A program made the translations under genes and the position numbers. A stretch of DNA of 64,000 nucleotides from Christiangramia forsetii KT0803 (lineage in GTDB: Bacteria > Bacteroidota > Bacteroidia > Flavobacteriales > Flavobacteriaceae), in the NCBI RefSeq assembly GCF_000060345.1, contig NC_008571.1:1612001-1676000 (forward strand), written 5' to 3'. This document shows positions 43,332-51,311 of the stretch, one piece after another. Positions within the stretch are counted from its first letter, which is position 1; the number at the start of each line of letters is the position of its first letter. Below the pieces are notes generated by a model. The model was not told the DNA's origin. It was given only the letters and a program-made list of their open reading frames with translations, and ran no database searches.

Positions 43332-43412
43332 AAATATTTGATTTTAATTGATAGTTGAAGATACAAAACAAGGCTGGAGGCATCAACCCAGTTTTTAAAT
43401 GTTTAACTGCTT

Positions 43413-43976
43413 TTAGGAGTTAATTAACGGAATAATGAAAGCCGTAAAATTACCATGATGACTTAATGAGATTGGCAGTATTTTATCCTCTTTTTTTAGA
43501 TGTATGCATGGAAGACCTTCTGCATTTTTATAAACTTTTATAAACGATTCATCCACAGATAACCCTGCCGAAATATTCCTACGAAGATCCTTCTTTGAAT
43601 GGGATATATTAAAATAGATTTTTTGAAATACCTCTTCTTTAGCATCAATGCTACTATGAATATAATTTGCATTAATCTCCGTAGTGGTAGAGTACCTCGA
43701 ATGATCAACTTTTACAATTCCTGATTTATTATCTGAATTTAAAGAGCATCTATATGCTATAGGATTTAGCTTTCTTGGTAACTTAAAAGCTCTCTGGTGT
43801 GCTTTATAGGCAGCTTCTTTCATAGACCATAATTGCCAGAGCAATATTTCAGGATTTTCAGATTCTTTAATTAGGACGATCTCTTCTTCGGAAAAAACCT
43901 TTTTTAAAAATCTAAAATCTTCCGACTTATTAGTAGGCAATGAAATGCTAAGGTCTATAATATCATTCCCTATCAA
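43413..43976 (-). CDS. 4'-phosphopantetheinyl transferase
   Basis: 187 residues with the PPTase signatures IGNDIIDL (5'-terminal Asp), LWSMKEAAYKAH (W-x-x-KEA-x-x-K) and FNISHSKKD. It attaches the phosphopantetheine arm to carrier proteins, here most likely the ACP encoded just upstream: the two genes overlap by 4 bp (ATGA). Last gene of the type III PKS cluster. Confidence 0.9.
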   Translation of the reverse strand: MIGNDIIDLSISLPTNKSEDFRFLKKVFSEEEIVLIKESENPEILLWQLWSMKEAAYKAHQRAFKLPRKLNPIAYRCSLNSDNKSGIVKVDHSRYSTTTEINANYIHSSIDAKEEVFQKIYFNISHSKKDLRRNISAGLSVDESFIKVYKNAEGLPCIHLKKEDKILPISLSHHGNFTAFIIPLINS

Positions 43977-44227
43977 TTAGTTGCGAGCTTTTTTTGAATG
44001 ATAGATTTGGCATCTCCTACCGTTAACATTCCTTCCATAGAATCATTATCTATTTCTATATTAAATTCATCTTCCACATCAAGTACCACATCCACGAGAT
44101 TTGCAGAATTTATCTGAAGATCGTTCAGAAAGTCTGTTTCTTCCTGAAAGTTATTCAAACCTTCCATTCTTTGAACATAAGGCTCAACGATCTTTTTAAG
44201 TCTTGTAAGTATTTCTTTTTCAAGCAT
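43973..44227 (-). CDS. Acyl carrier protein
   Basis: 84 residues, four-helix ACP. The phosphopantetheine Ser41 sits in LQINSANLVDVV; the usual DSL is NSA here, an uncommon variant. Helix 2 has VLDVEDEFNIEID, as in FabF-type ACPs. Overlaps the PPTase gene and is 6 bp from the ketosynthase, so it is the cluster's own carrier. Confidence 0.9.
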   Translation of the reverse strand: MLEKEILTRLKKIVEPYVQRMEGLNNFQEETDFLNDLQINSANLVDVVLDVEDEFNIEIDNDSMEGMLTVGDAKSIIQKKLATN

Positions 44228-44233
44228 TTTTTT

Positions 44234-45502
44234 TTAATATTTTTTAAATAATACTACTGCATTTACGTCCCCGAAACCGAAACTGGCTTTAGCCAGAATA
44301 TTAATTTTTTTATCAATTTTCTTCCTCGGAATTTTATCGGGATCAATTAATGCCGAAATTTCAGGATGAATATCTTCACAATTCATATTTCCGAATATAT
44401 AATCTCCATAGATCTGAAGAACTGATGAAACACATTCCATAGAACCGGAAGCACTTAAACAATGGCCGGTCATTCCCTTTAAAGAGTTAATATACGGGAA
44501 ATCAGCTCCATTTCTTTTCAAGGCTTTTGTCCAATTTAAAATTTCCACCGAATCTCTGGATGTAGCTGTTAAATGACCATTTACAGCATCTATTTCATCA
44601 GGCCGAATATTGGAGTTTTTTAAAGCCATTTTTATACAGCGTTCTACGGCTTCATTATTGGCAGCCGTCATACTACCTTCACCTCGCTGGCCACCACTAT
44701 TGATCTCTCCGCCTAAAACTTCGGCGTAAATTCTTGCTCCTCGCTCGATGGCCGAATCCAAATCTTCCAAAACCAAAGCTCCTGCACCACTCCCGGGAAC
44801 AAATCCTGCAGCAGATTCACTCATAGGCCTGGAAGCTTTTTCAGGATCATTATTATACTTATTTGGCAGAATACGCATCGCATCAAAACCACCCCAGATA
44901 TAAGGGCCATGATCTCCGCAACTCCCAACAAGCATACGTTTCGTCTTGCCAGATTTTATTCTGTCATATCCCATAAGCAGTGCTTCGGTTCCAGTAGTAC
45001 ATGCAGATGAATTTGTCGTGACTTGATTGCCACAACCTAAAATCCCTCCGAGATAAGCACTAATGCCACTTGCCATAGTTTGCACCACACTGGTACTGCC
45101 TAATCTTCTGGTATTGCCCTCATCAATTAAATGAATGGCCTCCCTGAATTTATCAACTCCAAGAATTCCTGTTCCGAAAATAATTCCTGAACCCCAGTCC
45201 GGTGAGTTATCGTTGGTAATAGTAAGCCCTGCGTCTTTCCAGGCATCTGTGCCTGAAATGACTCCATAAACAATTCCGCTACTATTTAGTCCGCGAAGCT
45301 GAAGAGGTGTAAAATATTGTTGCAGTAAAGTTTCAGTTATTTCCGGCTTCCCTCCTATCTGGCAACTGAATTTTAATTTTTCTAATTCCGGAAAAAAACG
45401 AATGCCGCTTTTATTCTGTTTTATGGCATTTTCAAAATTATCAAGACCCACCCCATTTGGCGCAGCAACACCCATTCCGGTAATGACCACTCGTCTATTC
45501 AT
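44234..45502 (-). CDS. Beta-ketoacyl-ACP synthase (KAS I/II type)
   Basis: 422 residues, normal FabF/FabB length. Catalytic triad Cys in TNSSACTTGTEALL (~168), His in NGHLTATSRDS and His in KGMTGHCLSASGSME. Condenses malonyl-ACP onto acyl chains. In a cluster with ACP, dehydratase and reductase it should build a dedicated acyl chain rather than serve bulk fatty acid synthesis (inference from context). Confidence 0.92.
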   Translation of the reverse strand: MNRRVVITGMGVAAPNGVGLDNFENAIKQNKSGIRFFPELEKLKFSCQIGGKPEITETLLQQYFTPLQLRGLNSSGIVYGVISGTDAWKDAGLTITNDNSPDWGSGIIFGTGILGVDKFREAIHLIDEGNTRRLGSTSVVQTMASGISAYLGGILGCGNQVTTNSSACTTGTEALLMGYDRIKSGKTKRMLVGSCGDHGPYIWGGFDAMRILPNKYNNDPEKASRPMSESAAGFVPGSGAGALVLEDLDSAIERGARIYAEVLGGEINSGGQRGEGSMTAANNEAVERCIKMALKNSNIRPDEIDAVNGHLTATSRDSVEILNWTKALKRNGADFPYINSLKGMTGHCLSASGSMECVSSVLQIYGDYIFGNMNCEDIHPEISALIDPDKIPRKKIDKKINILAKASFGFGDVNAVVLFKKY

Positions 45503-45511
45503 ATCATCCTG

Positions 45512-45952
45512 TTAACCTTTTATGATCATTCCGGCAATTACTCCTTTGCAAACCAGATTACCTTCAGAATCAGCCATTTTTATTTTACACTTCAGTTTAT
45601 TAAATCTAAAGTATTGCTTTTCTGAAATTACTGTGACTTTTTCTCCCGGATAAACCGGTTTCAGATATTCTATTTCTGAAGATGATAAGGCCACTCCAGG
45701 TGTTTCTTTCTTAGTTCCTTCAGCATTTAATAAATAAATCCCTAAACATACAACTCCTATTTGAGCCATACATTCGGTTAAAATAACCCCGGGCGTGATA
45801 GGATTATCTTTAAAATGACCTTTATAAAAATCAAGATCCGGGGAAAATGTATATTCTCCAGTTATAGAATTTTCGCTTACCTCTAAGATCTTGTCTACAA
45901 ATAAAAAAGGGGTTGAATAAGGTAATTGTGCAAGGATTGATCTACTGTCCAA
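45512..45952 (-). CDS. FabZ-like 3-hydroxyacyl-ACP dehydratase
   Basis: 146 residues, hotdog fold, with PYSTPFLFVDKILE, YKGHFKDNPITPGVILTECMAQIG (catalytic His in GHF, Glu in TECMAQ). Removes water from 3-hydroxyacyl-ACP. 9 bp from the ketosynthase and 12 bp from the reductase gene. Confidence 0.9.
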   Translation of the reverse strand: MDSRSILAQLPYSTPFLFVDKILEVSENSITGEYTFSPDLDFYKGHFKDNPITPGVILTECMAQIGVVCLGIYLLNAEGTKKETPGVALSSSEIEYLKPVYPGEKVTVISEKQYFRFNKLKCKIKMADSEGNLVCKGVIAGMIIKG

Positions 45953-45964
45953 TGGCTTTGTAAT

Positions 45965-46759
45965 TTACATTAAATGTTCCCCGCCATTCACAGGAATAAT
46001 AGTTCCCGTGATCCAACTTGCTTCATCCTTACTCAATAGGTACACCGCATTTGCCACATCATCTGGCACGGTTAATCGTCTAAAAGGATTGTGTTTTAAC
46101 GCATGTACCCGTAAGGTTTCATTCCCGGGAATCATCTGGAAAGACCGGGTAACGGTAATCCCTGCCTGAATGCAGTTTGCCCTAATACCGTGTCTGGCAA
46201 ATTCCAGGGCCATACTCCTGGTTAAAGCTTCAAGGGTGACTTTTGCTGCAGAAACAGCTGCATAATTCTTCCATGCTTTCTTATTCCCATCACTTGTAAA
46301 GGAAATTACCCGTGCATCTTTAGCGAAAAGATGATTTCTGAAAATTGCCTGCGCCCAATCATAAAGACTAAGGGCCATAGCATCTATAGTTAACTGAAAA
46401 TCTATATTCTCCAGTAGATTATCATCACCGGTCATTGGCTTTAGATTTCCTTTGGCTATGCTGTGAAGAAGGGTTCGGATTCTACCATTTTCACCCAGGA
46501 TATCTTTAATTTTTAAAATAAGTTCTTCCCGACTTTCTTTCTTGACTGCATCGGCATTAAAACTTTCAAATTTTACGTCTGAATTTCTAATTTCGTCGAA
46601 GGCTTCTTCAATATCAGGAATCTCACTTCTTCTATCGCGATGAATAATGATAATATTCATGCCGTGTTTAGCCAGTTTCTTTGCGCTGGCATAACCGAGA
46701 CCGCTACTTCCGCCAAGAATAAGCGCCCAGTACTCCTTATCTTTAAATTCTGCTACCAT
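45965..46759 (-). CDS. SDR reductase, probably enoyl-ACP reductase (FabL/FabI-like)
   Basis: 264 residues. NAD(P)-binding LILGGSSGLGYASAKKL and active site YAAVSAAKVTLEALTRSMALEF. The S-D-G-N-K-K-A-W stretch and the GITVTRSFQMIPG substrate loop fit FabL-type enoyl reductases better than FabG ketoreductases. It is the only reductase in the cluster, so the missing ketoreductase step must come from elsewhere or from this enzyme. The start overlaps the PKS gene by 7 bp. Confidence 0.8.
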   Translation of the reverse strand: MVAEFKDKEYWALILGGSSGLGYASAKKLAKHGMNIIIIHRDRRSEIPDIEEAFDEIRNSDVKFESFNADAVKKESREELILKIKDILGENGRIRTLLHSIAKGNLKPMTGDDNLLENIDFQLTIDAMALSLYDWAQAIFRNHLFAKDARVISFTSDGNKKAWKNYAAVSAAKVTLEALTRSMALEFARHGIRANCIQAGITVTRSFQMIPGNETLRVHALKHNPFRRLTVPDDVANAVYLLSKDEASWITGTIIPVNGGEHLM

Positions 46760-47805
46760 TCTATTAAAATTCTTTGTGCTGAAAAGCCCGGTCCAAAACT
46801 TAGCATAATTCCTTGTTCTCCTTCCTGAATTTCCTTCTTCAGAAAACGCTCAAGAACATAGAGAACTGTTGCACTGCTCATATTGCCATAAAGGCGTAAT
46901 ACTTCCCGGGTATCATCTATATTCTTTCCTAAGTTACCAAAAAGATCAGAAACCGTCTGTACAATTTTTCTGCCTCCGGGATGAAATATTAAATGATCAA
47001 CCCTTTCTATGGAAGAACCATGCTTTTTAAGAAATGGATGTATAATATCTGGAAAGTGATTTGAAATTGTTTCAGGCACCGCAGGATCTAATATCATTTG
47101 TAATCCCTGATTGGTAAGATCAAATCCCATCATTTGGGTTGCATCATAAAAATGATACATTTCTTCTCCAATAATTGCAGGACCTTTAGCATCTTCTTCT
47201 GAAGAAAGCAAAACACAGGCAGCACCATCACCAAAAATAGCCGCACTAACCATATTTGCCATGCTGAAGTCATTCAGCTGAAAAGTTGCTGTAGGGCTTT
47301 CTACTGCTACTACTGCAGCCCGTTTTCCAGGATTAGATTTTAAAAAATTATTAGCATAGATCATTCCTGAAATTCCCGCGGCACAGCCCATTTCGGTAAC
47401 CGGCAACCTTATAATATCTCTTCTTAAATTAAGATCATTGATAAGGTATGCGTCCAAAGATGGGATCATAATCCCTGTACAGCTTACGGTAATTATATAG
47501 TCTAAAGATTCAGGTTCCCAGCCAGAATTAGTTAATGCCTTATTCAATACCTCTTTCCCTAGTTTTTTAACTTCCCGAACATAAATATTGTTCTTATCTT
47601 CAAAGGAAGTTGCGGTGAAAACATCCTCGGGAGACATAATAGAATAACGTTTATCTACCCCTGCTCCTTCAAAAATCTTTAGAATTTTTCTCCTAAATCT
47701 TTCATCCTGATCTCCCAGCCACTCCTCTACCAATGGTAATACATCTTTAGTATCTCTAGAATATTCTGGTAATTCTTTTTCAGCACTAATAATTCTTACA
47801 CTCAT
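46753..47805 (-). CDS. Type III polyketide synthase
   Basis: 350 residues, chalcone/stilbene synthase family. Catalytic triad Cys141 (EMGCAAGI), His275 (IFHPGG) and Asn308 (LYGNMSS). These enzymes extend CoA or ACP-linked starters with malonyl units and cyclise them to resorcinols, pyrones or phloroglucinols. Neighbouring fatty-acid-type enzymes suggest a long acyl starter; the adjacent methyltransferase and FAD enzyme suggest later tailoring. Confidence 0.93.
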   Translation of the reverse strand: MSVRIISAEKELPEYSRDTKDVLPLVEEWLGDQDERFRRKILKIFEGAGVDKRYSIMSPEDVFTATSFEDKNNIYVREVKKLGKEVLNKALTNSGWEPESLDYIITVSCTGIMIPSLDAYLINDLNLRRDIIRLPVTEMGCAAGISGMIYANNFLKSNPGKRAAVVAVESPTATFQLNDFSMANMVSAAIFGDGAACVLLSSEEDAKGPAIIGEEMYHFYDATQMMGFDLTNQGLQMILDPAVPETISNHFPDIIHPFLKKHGSSIERVDHLIFHPGGRKIVQTVSDLFGNLGKNIDDTREVLRLYGNMSSATVLYVLERFLKKEIQEGEQGIMLSFGPGFSAQRILIEW

Positions 47806-47813
47806 AAAGTCAA

Positions 47814-48530
47814 TTATTCTTTTTTAATGATCCACTGATATCTAAATGCCCATTTCCAGGATATTTCATGATTCTTTGCGGCCACTTTTTTAGCAAAATT
47901 CTGAATATCCCTTTTCTTAAAACCTCGAAGTATTGAAGTCAAGCCGTCTTTCCTGGCGATCTCATTATTTACAAAAACCACACAAAACGCCTGAAACAAA
48001 ATATATGCAGAACTATTTCTATGCAGATCATTTATTACCACACCCAATTTTGACTGGTTGTATAATTGCTTTAACAGGTCTACTATTTGTTTGTCCTTGA
48101 AATGATGTAAGGTTAGCGTACAAAGAATGATATCAAAATTCATGTTCTTAAAAGAATCGCTAAAAATATTCAACTCTTCAAAACTGATATTATCAAAATC
48201 CCCTGAGAGTTCCCGAGCTATTTCGACAGCATGGGCATTGGCATCGATCCCTATTAGTTCCAGATTATAATCCTTTCTTTTCCCCCATTTCGCAATTTTT
48301 CTAAGCATGGCTCCATTTCCGCAGCCTATATCAGCTATTCTAATTCTTCTCGAATTTGATTGATTTTCTAAAAGCTTCTCAATCCCATTAATAGTAATTT
48401 TATTTCCACCTAGCCAGGCATTGATATTCTCCAGATCTTTTAAAGTTCTTCGCAATTCATTACCCTGTAGATCAAAATCATCCATGATCTCGCTCTTATC
48501 GGTACGCCTGGAAGTATCTATTTTAAACAT
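47814..48530 (-). CDS. SAM-dependent methyltransferase
   Basis: 238 residues, class I fold, SAM motif IADIGCGNGAMLRKIAK and FDIILCTLTLHHFKD. 8 bp from the PKS gene and overlapping the oxidoreductase gene by 8 bp, so it probably methylates the polyketide product (C- or O-methylation not decidable). Confidence 0.9.
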   Translation of the reverse strand: MFKIDTSRRTDKSEIMDDFDLQGNELRRTLKDLENINAWLGGNKITINGIEKLLENQSNSRRIRIADIGCGNGAMLRKIAKWGKRKDYNLELIGIDANAHAVEIARELSGDFDNISFEELNIFSDSFKNMNFDIILCTLTLHHFKDKQIVDLLKQLYNQSKLGVVINDLHRNSSAYILFQAFCVVFVNNEIARKDGLTSILRGFKKRDIQNFAKKVAAKNHEISWKWAFRYQWIIKKE

Positions 48531-49656
48531 GAATTGGTTGTCCGTGAGTTCTTTTAATGATATGAGGTAATAATTGAGGTACTCTATTCAGAAACCCTTG
48601 AGAGATATTAGTTAAGGTTTTATTCAGAAATACTTTCTGCAGTACTCTGCCGGCTTTTAATCTCGAACTAAATTTCTGATTCCATTCCTGAACATAGTTA
48701 TTTTCAACATCATTTCTGGTAATGTTTTTAAGATTATAGAACCTAAGAATTCCTTCTGAAGCAATTTTGGCACTATGTATAGCCATAGCCATTCCATTTC
48801 CACATAACGGGTGAATTAAACCTGCCGAATCACCTATCATCAGAATATGGTTTTCAATCATAGATTTTTTATCAAAGCACACCTGCGCTATAGATAGTTC
48901 CTTATCGAATACCATTTCAGCATTATTGAAAAATTTTCTTAGATGAGGGTTTTTCATCAACACCTTTTCTTTATAATCTTCGGTGTTTTTATAATTTTTG
49001 AAACTGGCATAGCTTGCCAGATAACAAACATTTATGGTATTTAATTCCGTTTTTGAAAGTCCGCAATATCCTCCACTGAAATTATGAAGGGAAACAAGAT
49101 TTTCCGAATAAAATTCTGAATTCGTTTTATAATGTGCTTTAACAGCCAGCCAACCCGATTGTTCTTGAATGAATTTTCTGCTTAATTTCTTATCAAGATT
49201 TGATCTTTTACCATAAGCTCCCAGAACGAATTCTGAAGTAATTATCTCTCCCTGAGAAGTAGTCACTATAAACTGCTCATTAGTATATTCAATTTCTACA
49301 GCCAGTGAGTTTATTATAGTACATCCTGAATTTTCAGCTTTTTTATATAAGAGATGATCCAGCGAATAACGGCTTATTCCGATCCCTCCCATATTGAGGT
49401 CACAACTAATTAATTTTCCCGAAACTGAAGAATATTCAACACGGTTTATAATCGGAGCTTTTAATGCTTCTATATTTAGGTTTAGTGAATTTAAATAGGG
49501 TATCACCTCTCTTGATAAATATTCGCCACATACCTTATGATGAGGATACTGCTCCTTTTCTATAAGAATAACATCAATCTCTTTCTGGCATAAATGTATC
49601 GCTGCTGTTAAACCAGCCAGGCCTCCACCAATTATTATAACCTGAGTGTTCTTCAC
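48523..49656 (-). CDS. FAD-dependent oxidoreductase (geranylgeranyl reductase-like)
   Basis: 377 residues. FAD-binding IIIGGGLAGLTAAIHL and VILIEKEQYPHHKVCGEYLS at the start, and IGDSAGLIHPLCGNGMAMAI near 280, the p-hydroxybenzoate hydroxylase/GGR fold. First gene of the PKS cluster; the most likely job is hydroxylation of the aromatic product, as SrsC-type enzymes do in Streptomyces phenolic lipid synthesis. Confidence 0.88.
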   Translation of the reverse strand: MKNTQVIIIGGGLAGLTAAIHLCQKEIDVILIEKEQYPHHKVCGEYLSREVIPYLNSLNLNIEALKAPIINRVEYSSVSGKLISCDLNMGGIGISRYSLDHLLYKKAENSGCTIINSLAVEIEYTNEQFIVTTSQGEIITSEFVLGAYGKRSNLDKKLSRKFIQEQSGWLAVKAHYKTNSEFYSENLVSLHNFSGGYCGLSKTELNTINVCYLASYASFKNYKNTEDYKEKVLMKNPHLRKFFNNAEMVFDKELSIAQVCFDKKSMIENHILMIGDSAGLIHPLCGNGMAMAIHSAKIASEGILRFYNLKNITRNDVENNYVQEWNQKFSSRLKAGRVLQKVFLNKTLTNISQGFLNRVPQLLPHIIKRTHGQPIHV

Positions 49657-49681
49657 TTTTTGAAGTTACTTAAAAGAATAA

Positions 49682-49711
49682 AAAAATCCCGGAATACTTC
49701 CCGGGATTTTT
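49682..49711 (-). terminator. Terminator of the OmpA gene at 49733
   Basis: AAAAATCCCGG and CCGGGATTTTT form an 11-bp stem around an 8-nt loop. The symmetric A/T flanks make it work on either strand. Confidence 0.85.
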
Positions 49712-49732
49712 AAAACTTATATGATAAATATA

Positions 49733-50440
49733 TTAGTTATTATCATTTTTTATTTCAGCCTCTTTTTTAGCCTGTTCCTTAAGTTCTTCATTCGCAACAA
49801 TTGCAAGCTCTACTCTACGATTCTTAGAACGACCATCGGCAGTGGTATTATCATATTTCGGCTGAGATTCCCCATACCATTTTGTAGTAAATCTACCTCT
49901 GTCAATTCCGTTATCTACAAGATATCCGGTTACAGCCTGAGCTCTATTCTTTGACAGCGTTAAGTTGTAGCTATCACTACCTGTATCATCGGTATGTCCT
50001 TCTACAAGAACATTAGATTGAGGATATTCTTTGAAAATATCAGCAAGTTTATTAAGTGTAGTTTGAGACTTAGCATTAATATTATATTTTTCAGTATCAA
50101 AGTAAACTCCACTAGATTCATCAAAAGTCACATTAATACCCTCTCCTACACGTTCTACTTCAGCTCCAGGAATTTCTTCCTCTATCTGCTTAGCCTGCTT
50201 ATCCATTTTATTACCAATGATCGCTCCGGCAGCTCCACCAACAACTCCACCAATAATAGATCCAAGTGCAGTATTACCATCACCAGTGTTATTACCTATT
50301 ACACCACCAATAACGGCACCACCTGTGGCACCAATTACAGCACCTTTCTGTTTGTTATTCGCATTTCTAGTTGCTTCACACCCGAATAAAAGGCTTGATA
50401 CTACTAATACTGCAAACATTTTATTAAAAACTGTCTTCAT
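49733..50440 (-). CDS. OmpA-family lipoprotein with glycine zipper
   Basis: 235 residues, lipobox LLFGC. A Gly-rich hydrophobic zipper (GAVIGATGGAVIGGVIGN... and IIGGVVGGAAGAIIGNKM, 37-80) may insert in a membrane. The C-terminal OmpA domain has VLVEGHTDDTGSDSYN and LSKNRAQAVTGYLV and RSKNRRVELAI. Peptidoglycan-associated envelope lipoprotein of the YiaD/OmpA type. Downstream of a lipocalin-like gene in the same direction. Confidence 0.92.
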   Translation of the reverse strand: MKTVFNKMFAVLVVSSLLFGCEATRNANNKQKGAVIGATGGAVIGGVIGNNTGDGNTALGSIIGGVVGGAAGAIIGNKMDKQAKQIEEEIPGAEVERVGEGINVTFDESSGVYFDTEKYNINAKSQTTLNKLADIFKEYPQSNVLVEGHTDDTGSDSYNLTLSKNRAQAVTGYLVDNGIDRGRFTTKWYGESQPKYDNTTADGRSKNRRVELAIVANEELKEQAKKEAEIKNDNN

Positions 50441-50458
50441 AGCTATTTGCTTTATTTA

Positions 50459-50938
50459 TTATTTTGAAAAATTCATTCGTATGGTAAAAGGAGAACCATC
50501 TAAACTTACTGTCTGCTCCCAAACCATATTGGTATCAGTTACACTTTTAAGATTCAGTCTGAATCCCTGATCACCGGTAGTAGATTTATATTTATCGTTC
50601 GTCGGTTTAAGAAGAAAATCATAGACTCCTGCAGGAGTATTTTCTTCGTCTATAGACCAAATATAATAATTGGTATCACCATCACAACCCACACCGCTAA
50701 TAGTATAAGTACCACGGTTGTTGTTGGAAACAAAATCCCAGGTACTATTCTCAAAACAAGAAGCCGAAGCCTCATTAAATAGAGTTACATTAAAATCTCC
50801 GGGATTATTTGGATAGGTAATATTGGTTAAAGTCCAGTTTCCATCAAAGGTCTTGCGGGCTTCTTTAGCCACTTTACTGGTTCCACCGCATGAGGCAATT
50901 AATGCCGCCATGGTAAATAAAATTAGATACTTTTTCAT
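50459..50938 (-). CDS. Lipocalin-like lipoprotein
   Basis: 159 residues, lipobox IASCGG. Lipocalin-type opening FDGNWTLTNITYPN followed by FENSTWDFVSNNNRGTYTI and later beta strands to MVWEQTVSLDG. Small-ligand binding in the envelope is plausible; no ligand known. 18 bp upstream of the OmpA gene, likely one transcript. Confidence 0.8.
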   Translation of the reverse strand: MKKYLILFTMAALIASCGGTSKVAKEARKTFDGNWTLTNITYPNNPGDFNVTLFNEASASCFENSTWDFVSNNNRGTYTISGVGCDGDTNYYIWSIDEENTPAGVYDFLLKPTNDKYKSTTGDQGFRLNLKSVTDTNMVWEQTVSLDGSPFTIRMNFSK

Positions 50939-50957
50939 TTTAGATTTGATTTAAACT

Positions 50958-50997
50958 AAAAATCCAATGTGTACTTTAAATACAAGAACACATTGGA
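50958..50997 (-). terminator. Terminator of the DUF1328 gene
   Basis: TCCAATGTGT and ACACATTGGA form a perfect 10-bp stem with a 15-nt loop; on the minus strand TTTTTAG follows. Confidence 0.8.
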
Positions 50998-51018
50998 TGA
51001 TGTAAACTGATTTTTATA

Positions 51019-51180
51019 TTATTTTCTGAAAAGTCTGCTTAAAACAGAAATCACTAACAATACAAGGAAAATGTAAAATATTATCTTTGCAATGTCTGCA
51101 GCTCCTTCTGCAACACCACCGAATCCAAAGATTGCGGCAATGATCGCGATGATCAGAAAAATAACGATTAAACGTACCAT
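51019..51180 (-). CDS. DUF1328 / UPF0391 small membrane protein
   Basis: 53 residues from the ATG at 51180: [19 protein letters not shown], then [19 protein letters not shown] and a second membrane helix ending SRLFRK. This is the YtjA-like two-helix family, often induced by envelope or osmotic stress. It has its own terminator. Confidence 0.88.
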   Translation of the reverse strand: MVRLIVIFLIIAIIAAIFGFGGVAEGAADIAKIIFYIFLVLLVISVLSRLFRK

Positions 51181-51311
51181 AATTTATAGATTTAATTGAT
51201 TAGTCTAGTCTAAATTACAGTAGTGATAGTCCCTCAACAAAAGATTATTAATAATTTAACAGTGGATTTGTTAAGGATTCTTAATTAGTTTGCGCTTACT
51301 GGGGAAGCTTA

